Shown here in pieces: positions 1 to 5,850 of a stretch of 7,017 nt of DNA; the first letter of the stretch is position 1; every line of letters starts with the position of its first letter. The notes below the pieces were generated by a model. The model saw only the letters and a list, made by a program, of their open reading frames with translations. It ran no database searches and was not told where the DNA came from. This stretch comes from Pseudolabrys sp. (lineage in GTDB: Bacteria; Pseudomonadota; Alphaproteobacteria; Rhizobiales; Xanthobacteraceae): contig JAQSCR010000570.1 of assembly GCA_029945495.1 (NCBI GenBank), forward strand, positions 1-7,017, read 5' to 3'. The position numbers and the translations under genes are program-made.

Positions 1-245
1 TCCAGGTGTCCGACATGACCGTCGGCACCACGATCGCCAATCTCGGCATGACCGACGTTAAATTCCCCAATCCGCTGTTCGAAGGCGACACCGTGACGTG
101 CTCGACCGTGGTCGTCAGCAAGCGCGAGTCGCAGTCGCGGCCGAACGCCGGCATCGTCGAATTCCATCACAAGGCGTTCAAGCAGGACGGCAAGCTGGTC
201 GCCGAATGCCATCGCAATGCCTTCATCATCAAGCGGCCGAAGTAG
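1..245 (+). CDS. MaoC-family acyl-CoA hydratase/dehydratase, C-terminal part
   Basis: This is the 3' end of a gene that enters from the left edge. The open frame runs from base 3 to the TAG at 243-245, giving about 80 residues with no convincing start inside. The sequence contains PNPLFEGDTVTCSTVVVSKRES followed by a VEFHHKAFKQDGKLVAECHR stretch. This is the usual C-terminal half of a hot-dog-fold MaoC-like hydratase, where a 'P...GDTL/V' turn leads into beta strands that end near a basic tail. Family members hydrate enoyl-CoA thioesters in the cytosol. The catalytic Asp/His motif lies further upstream and is not in view, so activity and substrate cannot be judged. The next gene starts 5 bp after the stop, and a CitE-like CoA-ester lyase lies at the end of the same run. 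A mesaconyl-CoA-hydratase-like or related short-chain role is therefore possible but is inference. Confidence 0.8.
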   Translation, partial: QVSDMTVGTTIANLGMTDVKFPNPLFEGDTVTCSTVVVSKRESQSRPNAGIVEFHHKAFKQDGKLVAECHRNAFIIKRPK

Positions 246-250
246 AAGCC

Positions 251-487
251 TTGCGGCAGCCGTTCGAAATCATCGGCCCGATTTCCGACGTCGAAACCAT
301 CGCCGCCGGCAGCGGAATTCGCGAGCGCGCTAGGCTGCGCCGCATTTATGGTCCCGGACGCTGGCGCAAGCGCAAAGGCATTGCGGAAATTCGCCTGGGC
401 GATGGCGCAATCCGGCGCGCCGAGCTACACTGGTATGAGGCCAACGGAATCGGCCGCCGCGAATTCAAGATTAAATATCTTTTGTGA
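251..487 (+). CDS. Small conserved protein of unknown function (78 aa, TTG start)
   Basis: The frame is open well upstream, but only the part after the MaoC stop looks like a protein. It starts with RQPFEIIGPISDVETIAAG and continues with a basic GPGRWRKRKG segment, a strand-like AEIRLGDGAIRRAELHWYEA and the end GIGRREFKIKYLL. I take the TTG at 251-253 as the start. It lies 5 bp after the upstream stop, there is no ATG or GTG before the conserved part, and a weak GAAG lies just upstream. The composition is basic, with no signal peptide, membrane segment or metal motif. I recall proteins of this type as short hypothetical proteins in Bradyrhizobium and relatives, with the FEIIG, GRWRK and HWYEA-GIG-EFKIK blocks, but know no function. 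Its place between a hydratase gene and a lyase gene suggests co-expression with them. Confidence 0.65.
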   Translation: MRQPFEIIGPISDVETIAAGSGIRERARLRRIYGPGRWRKRKGIAEIRLGDGAIRRAELHWYEANGIGRREFKIKYLL

Positions 488-491
488 CCGC

Positions 492-536
492 CAATGGCAA
501 AAACAGCAATGGCAAAAACAGCAATGTCAAAGCAAC
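492..536 (+). repeat. In-frame 15-bp tandem duplication at a gene start
   Basis: The unit CAATGGCAAAAACAG occurs at 492-506 and again, identical, at 507-521. A degenerate third copy starts CAATGTCAAAG at 522. Each unit carries an ATG in the frame of the small gene, so the N-terminus can read MAKTA-MAKTA-MSKQL. The identity of the first two copies suggests a recent slippage duplication. Confidence 0.85.
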
Positions 537-742
537 TCGTCGTATGCGTGAAGAATGACGGCTTTCTGGTTTCGCTGGAAAGGCGGAAAATCTACGTTGC
601 CCTGCCCGACGCCCAGGCCGAAAAAAACGGCATGACGCGCGTCGTCGATGAATCGGGCGAGGACTATCTCTACCCGTCCAAACTGTTCCGTGCCATTTTG
701 CTGCCGGTGGCGCTCAAGCGAGCTATTCTGGACGCCGCATGA
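494..742 (+). CDS. Small conserved hypothetical protein (72-82 aa)
   Basis: The coding frame contains the core KQLVVCVKNDGFLVSLERRK, then IYVALPDAQAEKNGMTRVVDESGEDYLYPSKLF and a short hydrophobic C-terminal helix. I remember this pattern from small proteobacterial hypothetical proteins (V-NDGY..SLE..KIY..LPD...G..RV.DESGEDYLYP), without a known function. No metal site, signal peptide or membrane span is visible. Three in-frame ATGs (494, 509 and 524) precede the core, because a 15-bp unit encoding MAKTA is duplicated. The family core fits the third ATG, giving 72 residues starting MSKQL. No clear Shine-Dalgarno sequence is seen before any of the three, so the start is uncertain. The TGA at 740-742 overlaps the ATG of the following lyase gene as ATGA, which points to translational coupling. 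Confidence 0.7.
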   Translation: MAKTAMAKTAMSKQLVVCVKNDGFLVSLERRKIYVALPDAQAEKNGMTRVVDESGEDYLYPSKLFRAILLPVALKRAILDAA

Positions 743-1617
743 CCATGCGCTCACTTCTGTTCGTCCCGGCCGACGCCGGTCCCAAGCTCGACAAGGCGAT
801 GGCGTCAGGCGCCGACGCCGTCATTATCGACCTGGAGGATTCGATTGCGTCGGAGCGCAAGGCGCACGCCCGCGCGGCGTGTTTCGAATACCTCAAGAGC
901 GCGCAGCCGAAGGCGCAGCGCCCGCGCCTGCTGGTGCGCATCAACGGCCTCGACACCGGGCTGACCGACGCCGATCTCGCGGCCATCGTGCCGGGAAAGC
1001 CCGACGCCATTCTGTTTCCGAAGGCGGAAGGCGGCGCGAGCCTCGTTCATCTCGACGCCAAGCTGACCGCGCAGGAAGCCATCGCCGGCGTCACAGAGGA
1101 TTCGATCAAGGTGCTGGCGCAGAATGTCGAGTCGTCGCTCGGCCTGTTTCTCGCCGGTACGTTCCGCGGCGTCAGTGCGCGCCTCATCGGCATGACCTGG
1201 GGCCCGGAGGATCTCTCCGCCGAACTCGGCGCCGAAGCCAACCGCGACGCCGATGGCCAATTGACCGAGCCGTATCGCTTCGCCCGCTCGATATGCCTGT
1301 TCAGCGCCGCGGCGGCGAAAGTGCCGGCGATCGAGACCATCTACGCCGACTTCCGCAACAGCGAAGGCCTGCGCATTGAGACGATCGACTCGCGCCGCGA
1401 TGGCTTCACCGGGCGTCTCGCCATTCATCCGGCACAGGTGCCGATCATCAACGAGGTCTATACACCGAGCGCCGAGCAGATCGAGAAAGCCAAAGCGGTG
1501 ATCGCCGCCTTTGCCGCGCAGCCCGGCGCCGGCGCGGTCGGCATCGATGGCAAGATGTACGACCGGCCGCATCTGGTGCGGGCGCAACGGCTGCTGGCGG
1601 CGGCCGGTCAAGGTTGA
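739..1617 (+). CDS. CitE-like CoA-ester lyase (HpcH/HpaI aldolase family)
   Basis: This 292-residue protein belongs to the HpcH/HpaI aldolase and citrate-lyase-beta family, in the free-standing CitE-like branch that cleaves or forms beta-hydroxyacyl-CoA esters such as malyl-, methylmalyl- or citramalyl-CoA in a Mg-dependent reaction. Visible landmarks are RSLLFVPAD near residues 4-12, DAVIIDLEDS at 26-35, RLLVRINGLDT at 63-73, DAILFPKAEGG at 89-99, and NVESSLGLF at 129-137, whose Glu131 is a likely metal ligand. GMTWGPEDLSAELG at 151-164 carries Asp158, the second likely ligand. The end GRLAIHPAQVPIINEVYTPS at 225-244 is the typical C-terminal signature. The length matches the family. The start at 739 overlaps the previous stop as ATGA; a second ATG at 745 is possible. 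The MaoC gene in the same run makes a hydratase-plus-lyase pair plausible. The actual substrate cannot be read from the sequence. Confidence 0.9.
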   Translation: MTMRSLLFVPADAGPKLDKAMASGADAVIIDLEDSIASERKAHARAACFEYLKSAQPKAQRPRLLVRINGLDTGLTDADLAAIVPGKPDAILFPKAEGGASLVHLDAKLTAQEAIAGVTEDSIKVLAQNVESSLGLFLAGTFRGVSARLIGMTWGPEDLSAELGAEANRDADGQLTEPYRFARSICLFSAAAAKVPAIETIYADFRNSEGLRIETIDSRRDGFTGRLAIHPAQVPIINEVYTPSAEQIEKAKAVIAAFAAQPGAGAVGIDGKMYDRPHLVRAQRLLAAAGQG

Positions 1618-1640
1618 CTTGTCACGCGTTTGCTTGACGT

Positions 1641-2921
1641 TCAGGCAACCACCGGCCCGTCTCGGCCCTCGATCATGTTGGCAATGCGGAAGCCCGAACC
1701 GGCGCCCAAGGTCCAGCCCAAAGTGCCGTGGCCGGTGTTGAGCCAAAGATTGCGATAGCGGGTGCGGCCGACATAGGGGATGTTGGACGGCGTGGTCGGC
1801 CGCAGGCCGCTCCAGAATGTCGCCTGATCGAACTTGCCCGCGTTCGGGAAAAGCCGCTTCACATTGTTCAGGATCGCCTGACAGCGCGCGTGATTGAGGT
1901 TTCGCGAATAGCCCGACAATTCCGCCGTGCCGGCGACGCGCAAGCGGTCGCCATAGTTCGAATAGACCAGCTTAAATTCATCGTCGGTCAGGCTGGTGAC
2001 CGGCGCGCAATTCGTGCCGTTGGTCGGGATCGTCATCGAATAGCCTTTGGCCGGATAGATGTTCAGCCGCACGCCATAGGGCCGCAGGAACGGCGCCGAC
2101 CAGCAGCCGAGGCTGACGATCACGTCGCGCGCGCGCAATGTCCGGTAACCGTCCGGTCCGCAGACTTCGACGGCCGACACCTGCTTCGTATCGGGCGATG
2201 TGTCGAGCGCGGTCACCTGATGATTGTAGAGAAAGACGCCGCCCTTTTTTTCGCAGACCTGCGCCAGCCCTTGCGTGAACTTGAAGGCATCGCCGCTTTC
2301 GTCGTCCGCGGTATAGGTCGCCCCCGCAATATCGCCGCGCCGCTCGGTGAAGGCCGGCTCGATTTCGACGACCTTGTCGGCATCGATCACGGTCCGATCG
2401 CAGCCATATTTGCGCATCAGTTCGGCCACCGGAATGGCGGCTTCGAACTCGCGACGGTCGCGATAGAAATGCAGAATGCCCTTGCTGCGCGAGTCGTAGC
2501 GCAGGCCTTCGTCGGCCCGGATTTTTTGAATGAGGCCGCGGCTTTCGAGTGCCATTTGCACGATCTCGGCGGTGTGCCGGGAGGCGCGCTGCGGCAGGCA
2601 ATCGACCAGGAATTTCGCGATCCACAGCCATTGGTGCACGTCCATGCGCGGCCGGAACAGCAGCGGCGCATCGCCGTCGAACAGCCACTTGAGAACCTTG
2701 AACGGCGCCGACGGATTGGCCCACGGCTCGGCATGGCTCACCGAAACCTGTCCGCCATTGGCGAAGCTGGTCTCTAACCCGGATTGCGGCTGGCGGTCGA
2801 CGATGCAGACGGATCTGCCGGCGCGCAGATTCCAATACGCCGTGCAGATGCCGACAACGCCGCCCCCCAGCACGATGACGTCAAAATGGGTGGATGCGGA
2901 ATCCCTGGAAAATCGGTTCAT
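1641..2921 (-). CDS. dadA: D-amino acid dehydrogenase (DadA-type FAD oxidoreductase)
   Basis: This 426-residue flavoprotein belongs to the DadA branch of the DAO superfamily, which oxidatively deaminates D-amino acids to 2-oxo acids and ammonia and passes electrons to the respiratory chain. The N-terminal dinucleotide fold is clear: FDVIVLGGGVVGICTAYW at residues 13-30, with Asp42 ending the second strand. Then come the DadA-type SFANGGQVSVSHAEPWANP at 52-70, the substrate-domain FWSGLRPTTPSNIPYVG at 369-385 and the FAD-contacting LNTGHGTLGWTLGAGSG at 394-410. Length and motif order match the family (about 415-435 aa). I chose the ATG at 2921. It has AAAGG seven bases upstream, while the ATG at 2984 of the longer frame lies inside the conserved core of the riboswitch. 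The leader carries a tandem glycine riboswitch, so expression is probably tuned by glycine. Glycine itself, or D-alanine or D-serine linked to glycine metabolism, could be the substrate; this is inference. The gene converges on the CitE-like gene. Confidence 0.92.
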   Translation of the reverse strand: MNRFSRDSASTHFDVIVLGGGVVGICTAYWNLRAGRSVCIVDRQPQSGLETSFANGGQVSVSHAEPWANPSAPFKVLKWLFDGDAPLLFRPRMDVHQWLWIAKFLVDCLPQRASRHTAEIVQMALESRGLIQKIRADEGLRYDSRSKGILHFYRDRREFEAAIPVAELMRKYGCDRTVIDADKVVEIEPAFTERRGDIAGATYTADDESGDAFKFTQGLAQVCEKKGGVFLYNHQVTALDTSPDTKQVSAVEVCGPDGYRTLRARDVIVSLGCWSAPFLRPYGVRLNIYPAKGYSMTIPTNGTNCAPVTSLTDDEFKLVYSNYGDRLRVAGTAELSGYSRNLNHARCQAILNNVKRLFPNAGKFDQATFWSGLRPTTPSNIPYVGRTRYRNLWLNTGHGTLGWTLGAGSGFRIANMIEGRDGPVVA

Positions 2922-2993
2922 GCTCAGGCCTTTCAATGACAGCGGCGCGCATTCGTGCTGTGACGAATGTGCCCCCTCTGTCATTGGCCTGAG
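2922..2993 (-). promoter_or_regulatory. dadA expression platform: RBS-sequestering helix
   Basis: On the minus strand the 3' edge of aptamer 2 reads CTCAGGCCAATGACAG (2993-2978). The dadA RBS region reads CTGTCATTGAAAGGCCTGAG (2942-2923). These pair as 8 bp + 8 bp with a 4-nt GAAA bulge, leaving the A-rich part of the AAAGG Shine-Dalgarno in the bulge and its GG in the helix. The ATG follows one base later. Between the arms lies a 7-bp hairpin, CATTCGT-CACAGC-ACGAATG. No U-tract follows, so control is probably at translation initiation rather than termination. Aptamer folding uses the same bases (2976-2993), so the two folds exclude each other. The predicted sense is glycine-ON. Confidence 0.75.
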
Positions 2994-3166
2994 AGTTTCA
3001 TCGCGTTGCTTGAGTGCTTCGCGACTTTCACCGTCGGCGGGAGCTTGTGGCTCCGCTCTTCAGAGATTTAAAACTTCGGAACGGTTCATTTGCCTGAGAG
3101 ATTCCGGGGCGGTTGCTCCTTCGGCGCCAGCCCGCATCCGAAGATGCAAGCCAGACTCTCCCGTTC
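2976..3166 (-). ncRNA. Tandem glycine riboswitch (gcvT-type RNA motif)
   Basis: The minus strand shows two consecutive glycine aptamers. Aptamer 1 (3166-3079) has P1 GAACGG/CCGTTC, the GGGAGAG entry, a GCATC-TTCG-GATGC hairpin with a UUCG tetraloop, the core GCCGAAGGAGCAACCGCC and the hallmark CTCTCAGGC. A 13-nt A/T-rich linker (3078-3066) follows. Aptamer 2 (3065-2976) has P1 CTCTG/CAGAG, a GGAGC-CACAA-GCTCC hairpin, the core GCCGACGGTGAAAGTC, a TCGCG/CGCGA stem and again CTCTCAGGC, ending in ATGACAGAGG. The core blocks and the two-aptamer layout match the well-known glycine riboswitch. The RNA lies between the upstream radical SAM gene and dadA and is read toward dadA. Confidence 0.93.
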
Positions 3167-3174
3167 GCCATGTG

Positions 3175-3203
3175 AAATAACCGATTCTGTCGGCAAAGTC
3201 GAG
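3175..3203 (-). promoter_or_regulatory. Candidate promoter for the riboswitch-dadA transcript
   Basis: Only 50 bp separate the radical SAM stop from aptamer 1. On the minus strand CTCGAC (3203-3198) resembles the alphaproteobacterial CTTGAC -35 box, and TTATTT (3180-3175) lies 17 bp further on as a poor -10 box. Position is the main support. Read-through from the upstream gene is the alternative. Confidence 0.25.
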
Positions 3204-3219
3204 CAGCGAAACCGGCCGG

Positions 3220-5148
3220 CTACTCCGCGGCCCGCACCGGCGCCGCCGCGTGCGCGACGTCGGCGGCGTGGCCGGGCACCAAAGCATGGTCGCCGCCAAG
3301 GTCATACCCGCGGTCATGGTCATGGTTATGGTTATGGTTATGGTTATGGTTATGGTTATGGTTATGGTTATGACCTTGGCCTTCCTGCATCTGCTTCACC
3401 CGCTTGTTTTGCGCGACATAGGCGCGCGCCGCGTCCGAGTTGAACAATTCATGCGTCTCGGCCTCGTCGGCGGCGACCGCGGTCATCGCCGTGTCGATAT
3501 AGCTGTAGCGGTTCGGATCGGTCTTGATGCCCAGATAAATGCGGCGAAGCTTGAAATAGAGCGCCGTCCAGCGCACCAGCTTGCTGGCGATCTCGGCTGC
3601 GTATTTGGGATAGAACGACCAGACCGGCTCGATCGCGAAGCCCGGCCGCCGGTCGCGCCGGAAGCGCAGGCGCAGGAAACCGCTTTCGAGCGGGTGAATA
3701 TGCTCGATATTGATCGAGCCCATGAACCAGGTGATGAGGAACAGCGCGTTGCTGGCATTGGCGTTGGTCGCCGCCACCCGCCGCAGCACCGTCTCGATGT
3801 GCGGAAGCGTATAATAGCGCTGCCAGGCGTGCCGGTAGGCGCGATCCCACTCCTCGCGCGACATCTTCGGATGCGGCGTGCAGATGTGGTTGAGGTCGTA
3901 TTTGTTCAAATCGGGATCGAGCGCCGCGCCGGCGCGGTGCAGCTTGAGATGATCCTCCGAGCCGGGCAGCGGCGTCAGATAGAAGAATTCCAGCAGGTCG
4001 ACCGGCAGTTCGCGCTTGATCACATCGATGTCGTGCATGATCGAGTCGTATGTGTCGTTCGGGAAGCCGAGGATATAGCCGGCATAGGTGATGACGCCGG
4101 CGTTCTTCCAGGCCAGCAGCATGTCGCGGTATTCGGTGATCTTGTTCTGCTTTTTCTTGGCGCCGGCCAGATTGTCCGGATTGATGTTCTCCAGGCCGAT
4201 GAACACCCGCTTGACGCCGGCGAGCGCGCACTTCTCGATGAAATGCGCCAGCTTGTAACAGAGCGTGTCGACCTGGATGACGAAGCTGATGTTGAACTTT
4301 TCCACCTGGCGCAGATGCACGATGCGGTCGAGGATCGTTTCCCAATCCTTGTTGCGGGCGAAATTGTCGTCGGTGATGAAAAAGGCGCGCAAGCCTTGCG
4401 CGTAGTTGACCCGCACGATCTTTTCGATGTCGTCGGCCGAGCGGCGGCGTGACTTGCGGCCCTGCACATTGATGATGGTGCAGAACGAACACTGATAGGG
4501 GCAGCCGCGGCCGGCGTCGAAACTGGTGGTGCCGCCGGCGGTGCGTTGCACCCGTTCCACCGCCATCAGCGGAATCGGCGTGCCTTCGATGCCCGGCAGG
4601 TCGTCCATGTAATTGTAGAGCGGCCTGAGATTGTCCGCCGCCGCGTCGAGCAGCACCTGGTCGAGCCGGCCTTCGGCCTCGCCGGCAAACAGCGACAGGC
4701 CCATCGCCTTGGCGCGATCGAGGTCGGCGTCGGCGCCGCCCAGCATGGCTGTGACGCCGGAGACATGAAACCCGCCGATGCCGACTTTGATGCCGCGCGC
4801 GCGCAGCCGTCCGGCTAGATCGAGCGCACGCGGAAACTGGTTCGACTGCACGCCGGCCAGCATCACCATGCCGGCGCCGGCCTCCTCGATCATCGCCGCC
4901 AGACGTTCGGGGCGGATGCGGGTATTGGTTTCGTCGAGGGCGTGTATGTCGATGTCGACGTCGGGCCCGAGAATCCGGCGCTCGGCGCAATCCTTGGCCA
5001 GGCCGAACAACGAGGCGAGCGAATTCGACGGAATTGGCGACCGCATCCACTGGATGACATAGCCGTTCTCGTCGTAGTGCGATGGCTTCACCAGCACCAG
5101 ACAAAAGCGTCGCCGCGCCGCCACCTGTTCCGTCGCCACCGTCGCCAT
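3220..5148 (-). CDS. B12-binding-type radical SAM protein with His/Asn-rich tail
   Basis: This 642-residue protein combines a cobalamin-binding-like Rossmann domain (about residues 15-165, with MVMLAGVQSNQFPRALDLAG and KVGIGGFHVSG) and a radical SAM barrel (about 205-440). The 4Fe-4S ligands are the CX3CX2C cysteines C216, C220 and C223 in GRGCPYQCSFC. Further barrel landmarks are FFITDDNFARN at 256-265, VFIGLENINPDNL at 315-327, YILGFPNDTYDS at 358-369 and LTPLPGSEDH at 391-400. A conserved-looking region of about 150 residues follows, rich in aromatic and Arg residues. The tail carries (HN)8(HD)2 at 593-612 and further histidines to the end. No DxHxxG motif is visible, so cobalamin binding without the usual axial histidine, or not at all, is possible. 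AAGGGG lies 6 bases before the chosen ATG. The family includes methyltransferases and BchE/HpnJ-like enzymes; substrate unknown. The gene stands alone rather than in a recognisable biosynthetic cluster. Confidence 0.88.
   Translation of the reverse strand: MATVATEQVAARRRFCLVLVKPSHYDENGYVIQWMRSPIPSNSLASLFGLAKDCAERRILGPDVDIDIHALDETNTRIRPERLAAMIEEAGAGMVMLAGVQSNQFPRALDLAGRLRARGIKVGIGGFHVSGVTAMLGGADADLDRAKAMGLSLFAGEAEGRLDQVLLDAAADNLRPLYNYMDDLPGIEGTPIPLMAVERVQRTAGGTTSFDAGRGCPYQCSFCTIINVQGRKSRRRSADDIEKIVRVNYAQGLRAFFITDDNFARNKDWETILDRIVHLRQVEKFNISFVIQVDTLCYKLAHFIEKCALAGVKRVFIGLENINPDNLAGAKKKQNKITEYRDMLLAWKNAGVITYAGYILGFPNDTYDSIMHDIDVIKRELPVDLLEFFYLTPLPGSEDHLKLHRAGAALDPDLNKYDLNHICTPHPKMSREEWDRAYRHAWQRYYTLPHIETVLRRVAATNANASNALFLITWFMGSINIEHIHPLESGFLRLRFRRDRRPGFAIEPVWSFYPKYAAEIASKLVRWTALYFKLRRIYLGIKTDPNRYSYIDTAMTAVAADEAETHELFNSDAARAYVAQNKRVKQMQEGQGHNHNHNHNHNHNHNHNHDHDRGYDLGGDHALVPGHAADVAHAAAPVRAAE
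3312..3371 (+). repeat. Hexanucleotide repeat (10 units) encoding a His-Asn/His-Asp tract
   Basis: On the plus strand two GGTCAT units (3312-3323) are followed by eight GGTTAT units (3324-3371), 60 bp in all with no interruption. Read on the minus strand in the radical SAM frame this gives (His-Asn)8(His-Asp)2. The HN units are identical down to the codon (CAT AAC), which suggests expansion by replication slippage rather than slow selection at protein level. As the unit is two codons, copy-number changes keep the frame. Confidence 0.95.
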
Positions 5149-5198
5149 TGCAACCCCTTCCCCACCAACGCATGGAAAGGTCCAACCGGGACGTGAGA

Positions 5199-5221
5199 AT
5201 TGTACAGGCGATTACTGCGAA
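5199..5221 (-). promoter_or_regulatory. Candidate promoter for the radical SAM gene
   Basis: In the 91-bp gap after hisI the minus strand has TACAAT (5204-5199), five of six matches to a -10 box, about 50 bases before the ATG. The region 15-17 bp upstream (TATGCTTT) is only a weak -35. A separate promoter here would explain expression apart from hisI. Confidence 0.35.
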
Positions 5222-5239
5222 AGCATACAGCCGGGTTGG

Positions 5240-5689
5240 CTAGCCGCGCGGCTTTTTGTCGGAGGCCGAATAAACGGCATTCGGGTCGAAGGTCTTGTCA
5301 GCGTTGCGGAATTCCAGCGCCACGCTGCCGGTCTGGCCAAGCGGCGCGGCGCGATAGAAGCACGAGCGCCGGCCGGTGTGGCAGGCGCCCGGGCCGAGCT
5401 GCTCGACCTTGATCCACACCGCATCCTGATCGCAATCGACGCGCAATTCGCGCACGCGCTGCACGTGGCCGGAGCTCTCGCCCTTTTTCCAGAGCTTTTT
5501 GCGCGAGCGCGAGAAATACCACGCCTCGCCGGTCTCGATGGTCTTGGCCAGCGCCTCGGCATTCATATGCGCGACCATCAGCACGTCGCCCGAGGCGACG
5601 TCAGTCGCCACCGCGGTGACCAGGCCGTTGGCGTCGAATTTGGGAAGAAGCGCGAGGCCTTCTTCGATGTCGTGCGTTGATGTGGACAT
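5240..5689 (-). CDS. hisI: Phosphoribosyl-AMP cyclohydrolase
   Basis: This 149-residue cytosolic enzyme opens the adenine ring of phosphoribosyl-AMP in the third step of histidine biosynthesis. The signature is complete: VLMVAHMNAEAL at residues 36-47, GEAWYFSRSRKKLWKKGESSGH at 54-75, VDCDQDAVWIKVEQ at 84-97 and GACHTGRRSCFYR at 101-113. Cys86, Cys103 and Cys110 fit the zinc site, and Asp85, Asp87 and Asp89 fit the acidic metal site. The length matches a single-function HisI without a fused HisE domain. I chose the ATG at 5689. The longer frame to 5764 begins MDARVKPGHDDE, which is translated palindromic repeat and not protein. A weak GGG/CCTCC stretch precedes the start, with no strong Shine-Dalgarno. 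The gene follows folE on the same strand, 197 bp apart, and the repeat element lies between them. Confidence 0.95.
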   Translation of the reverse strand: MSTSTHDIEEGLALLPKFDANGLVTAVATDVASGDVLMVAHMNAEALAKTIETGEAWYFSRSRKKLWKKGESSGHVQRVRELRVDCDQDAVWIKVEQLGPGACHTGRRSCFYRAAPLGQTGSVALEFRNADKTFDPNAVYSASDKKPRG

Positions 5690-5734
5690 GGAGGGCACCC
5701 GAGCGTTTGCTGAAAGCCTCAATTCAATCTCATC

Positions 5735-5850
5735 GTCATGCCCGGGCTTGACCCGGGCATCCATGATGAAGTCCCAATACGCACTAGCTTACGTCAGGCC
5801 ATTCATCGACGCACGATATCATGGATTGCCGGGTCAAGCCCGGCAATGAC
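5735..5850. repeat. Paired palindromic intergenic element (RIME-like)
   Basis: Two inverted arms flank a 64-bp centre. Arm 1 is a 9-bp hairpin, ATGCCCGGG-CTTGA-CCCGGGCAT (5738-5760). Arm 2 is ATTGCCGGG-TCAAG-CCCGGCAAT (5825-5847), and the two arms are also inverted copies of each other, ending in GTCAT and ATGAC. The core occurs as an abundant intergenic repeat in Hyphomicrobiales genomes and is often mistranslated as MDxRVKPGHDDE. It lies in the folE-hisI gap. In the transcript it would form two strong hairpins that could limit read-through or protect RNA ends. Confidence 0.85.

Noticed and set aside
1728..2777. Long plus-strand open frame (349 codons) opposite dadA
   Set aside because: It is a GC-driven antisense shadow with no recognisable domain, whereas the minus-strand frame is a full DadA.
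2922..2984. N-terminal extension of DadA starting at the ATG at 2984
   Set aside because: The ATG lies within the conserved 3' end of glycine aptamer 2, and the 21 extra residues are translated riboswitch and platform. The ATG at 2921 has a proper Shine-Dalgarno and precedes the FAD fold directly.
3312..3371. Possible CRISPR or telomere-like array
   Set aside because: The units are contiguous 6-bp repeats with no spacers, in frame inside a gene. It is a coding microsatellite.
3250..5185. Long open frames opposite and overlapping the radical SAM gene (400 and 578 codons)
   Set aside because: Their composition is Arg/Ala-rich or biased with no motifs. The 642-residue frame carries all radical SAM landmarks.
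5240..5256. Plus-strand terminator (AGCCGCGCGGCT followed by T5)
   Set aside because: The stem is only four pairs around GCGC, it lies in the hisI coding end, and no plus-strand gene is upstream to terminate.
5690..5764. N-terminal extension of HisI beginning MDARVKPGHDDE
   Set aside because: This is the translated palindromic intergenic element. The HisI fold begins after the ATG at 5689.
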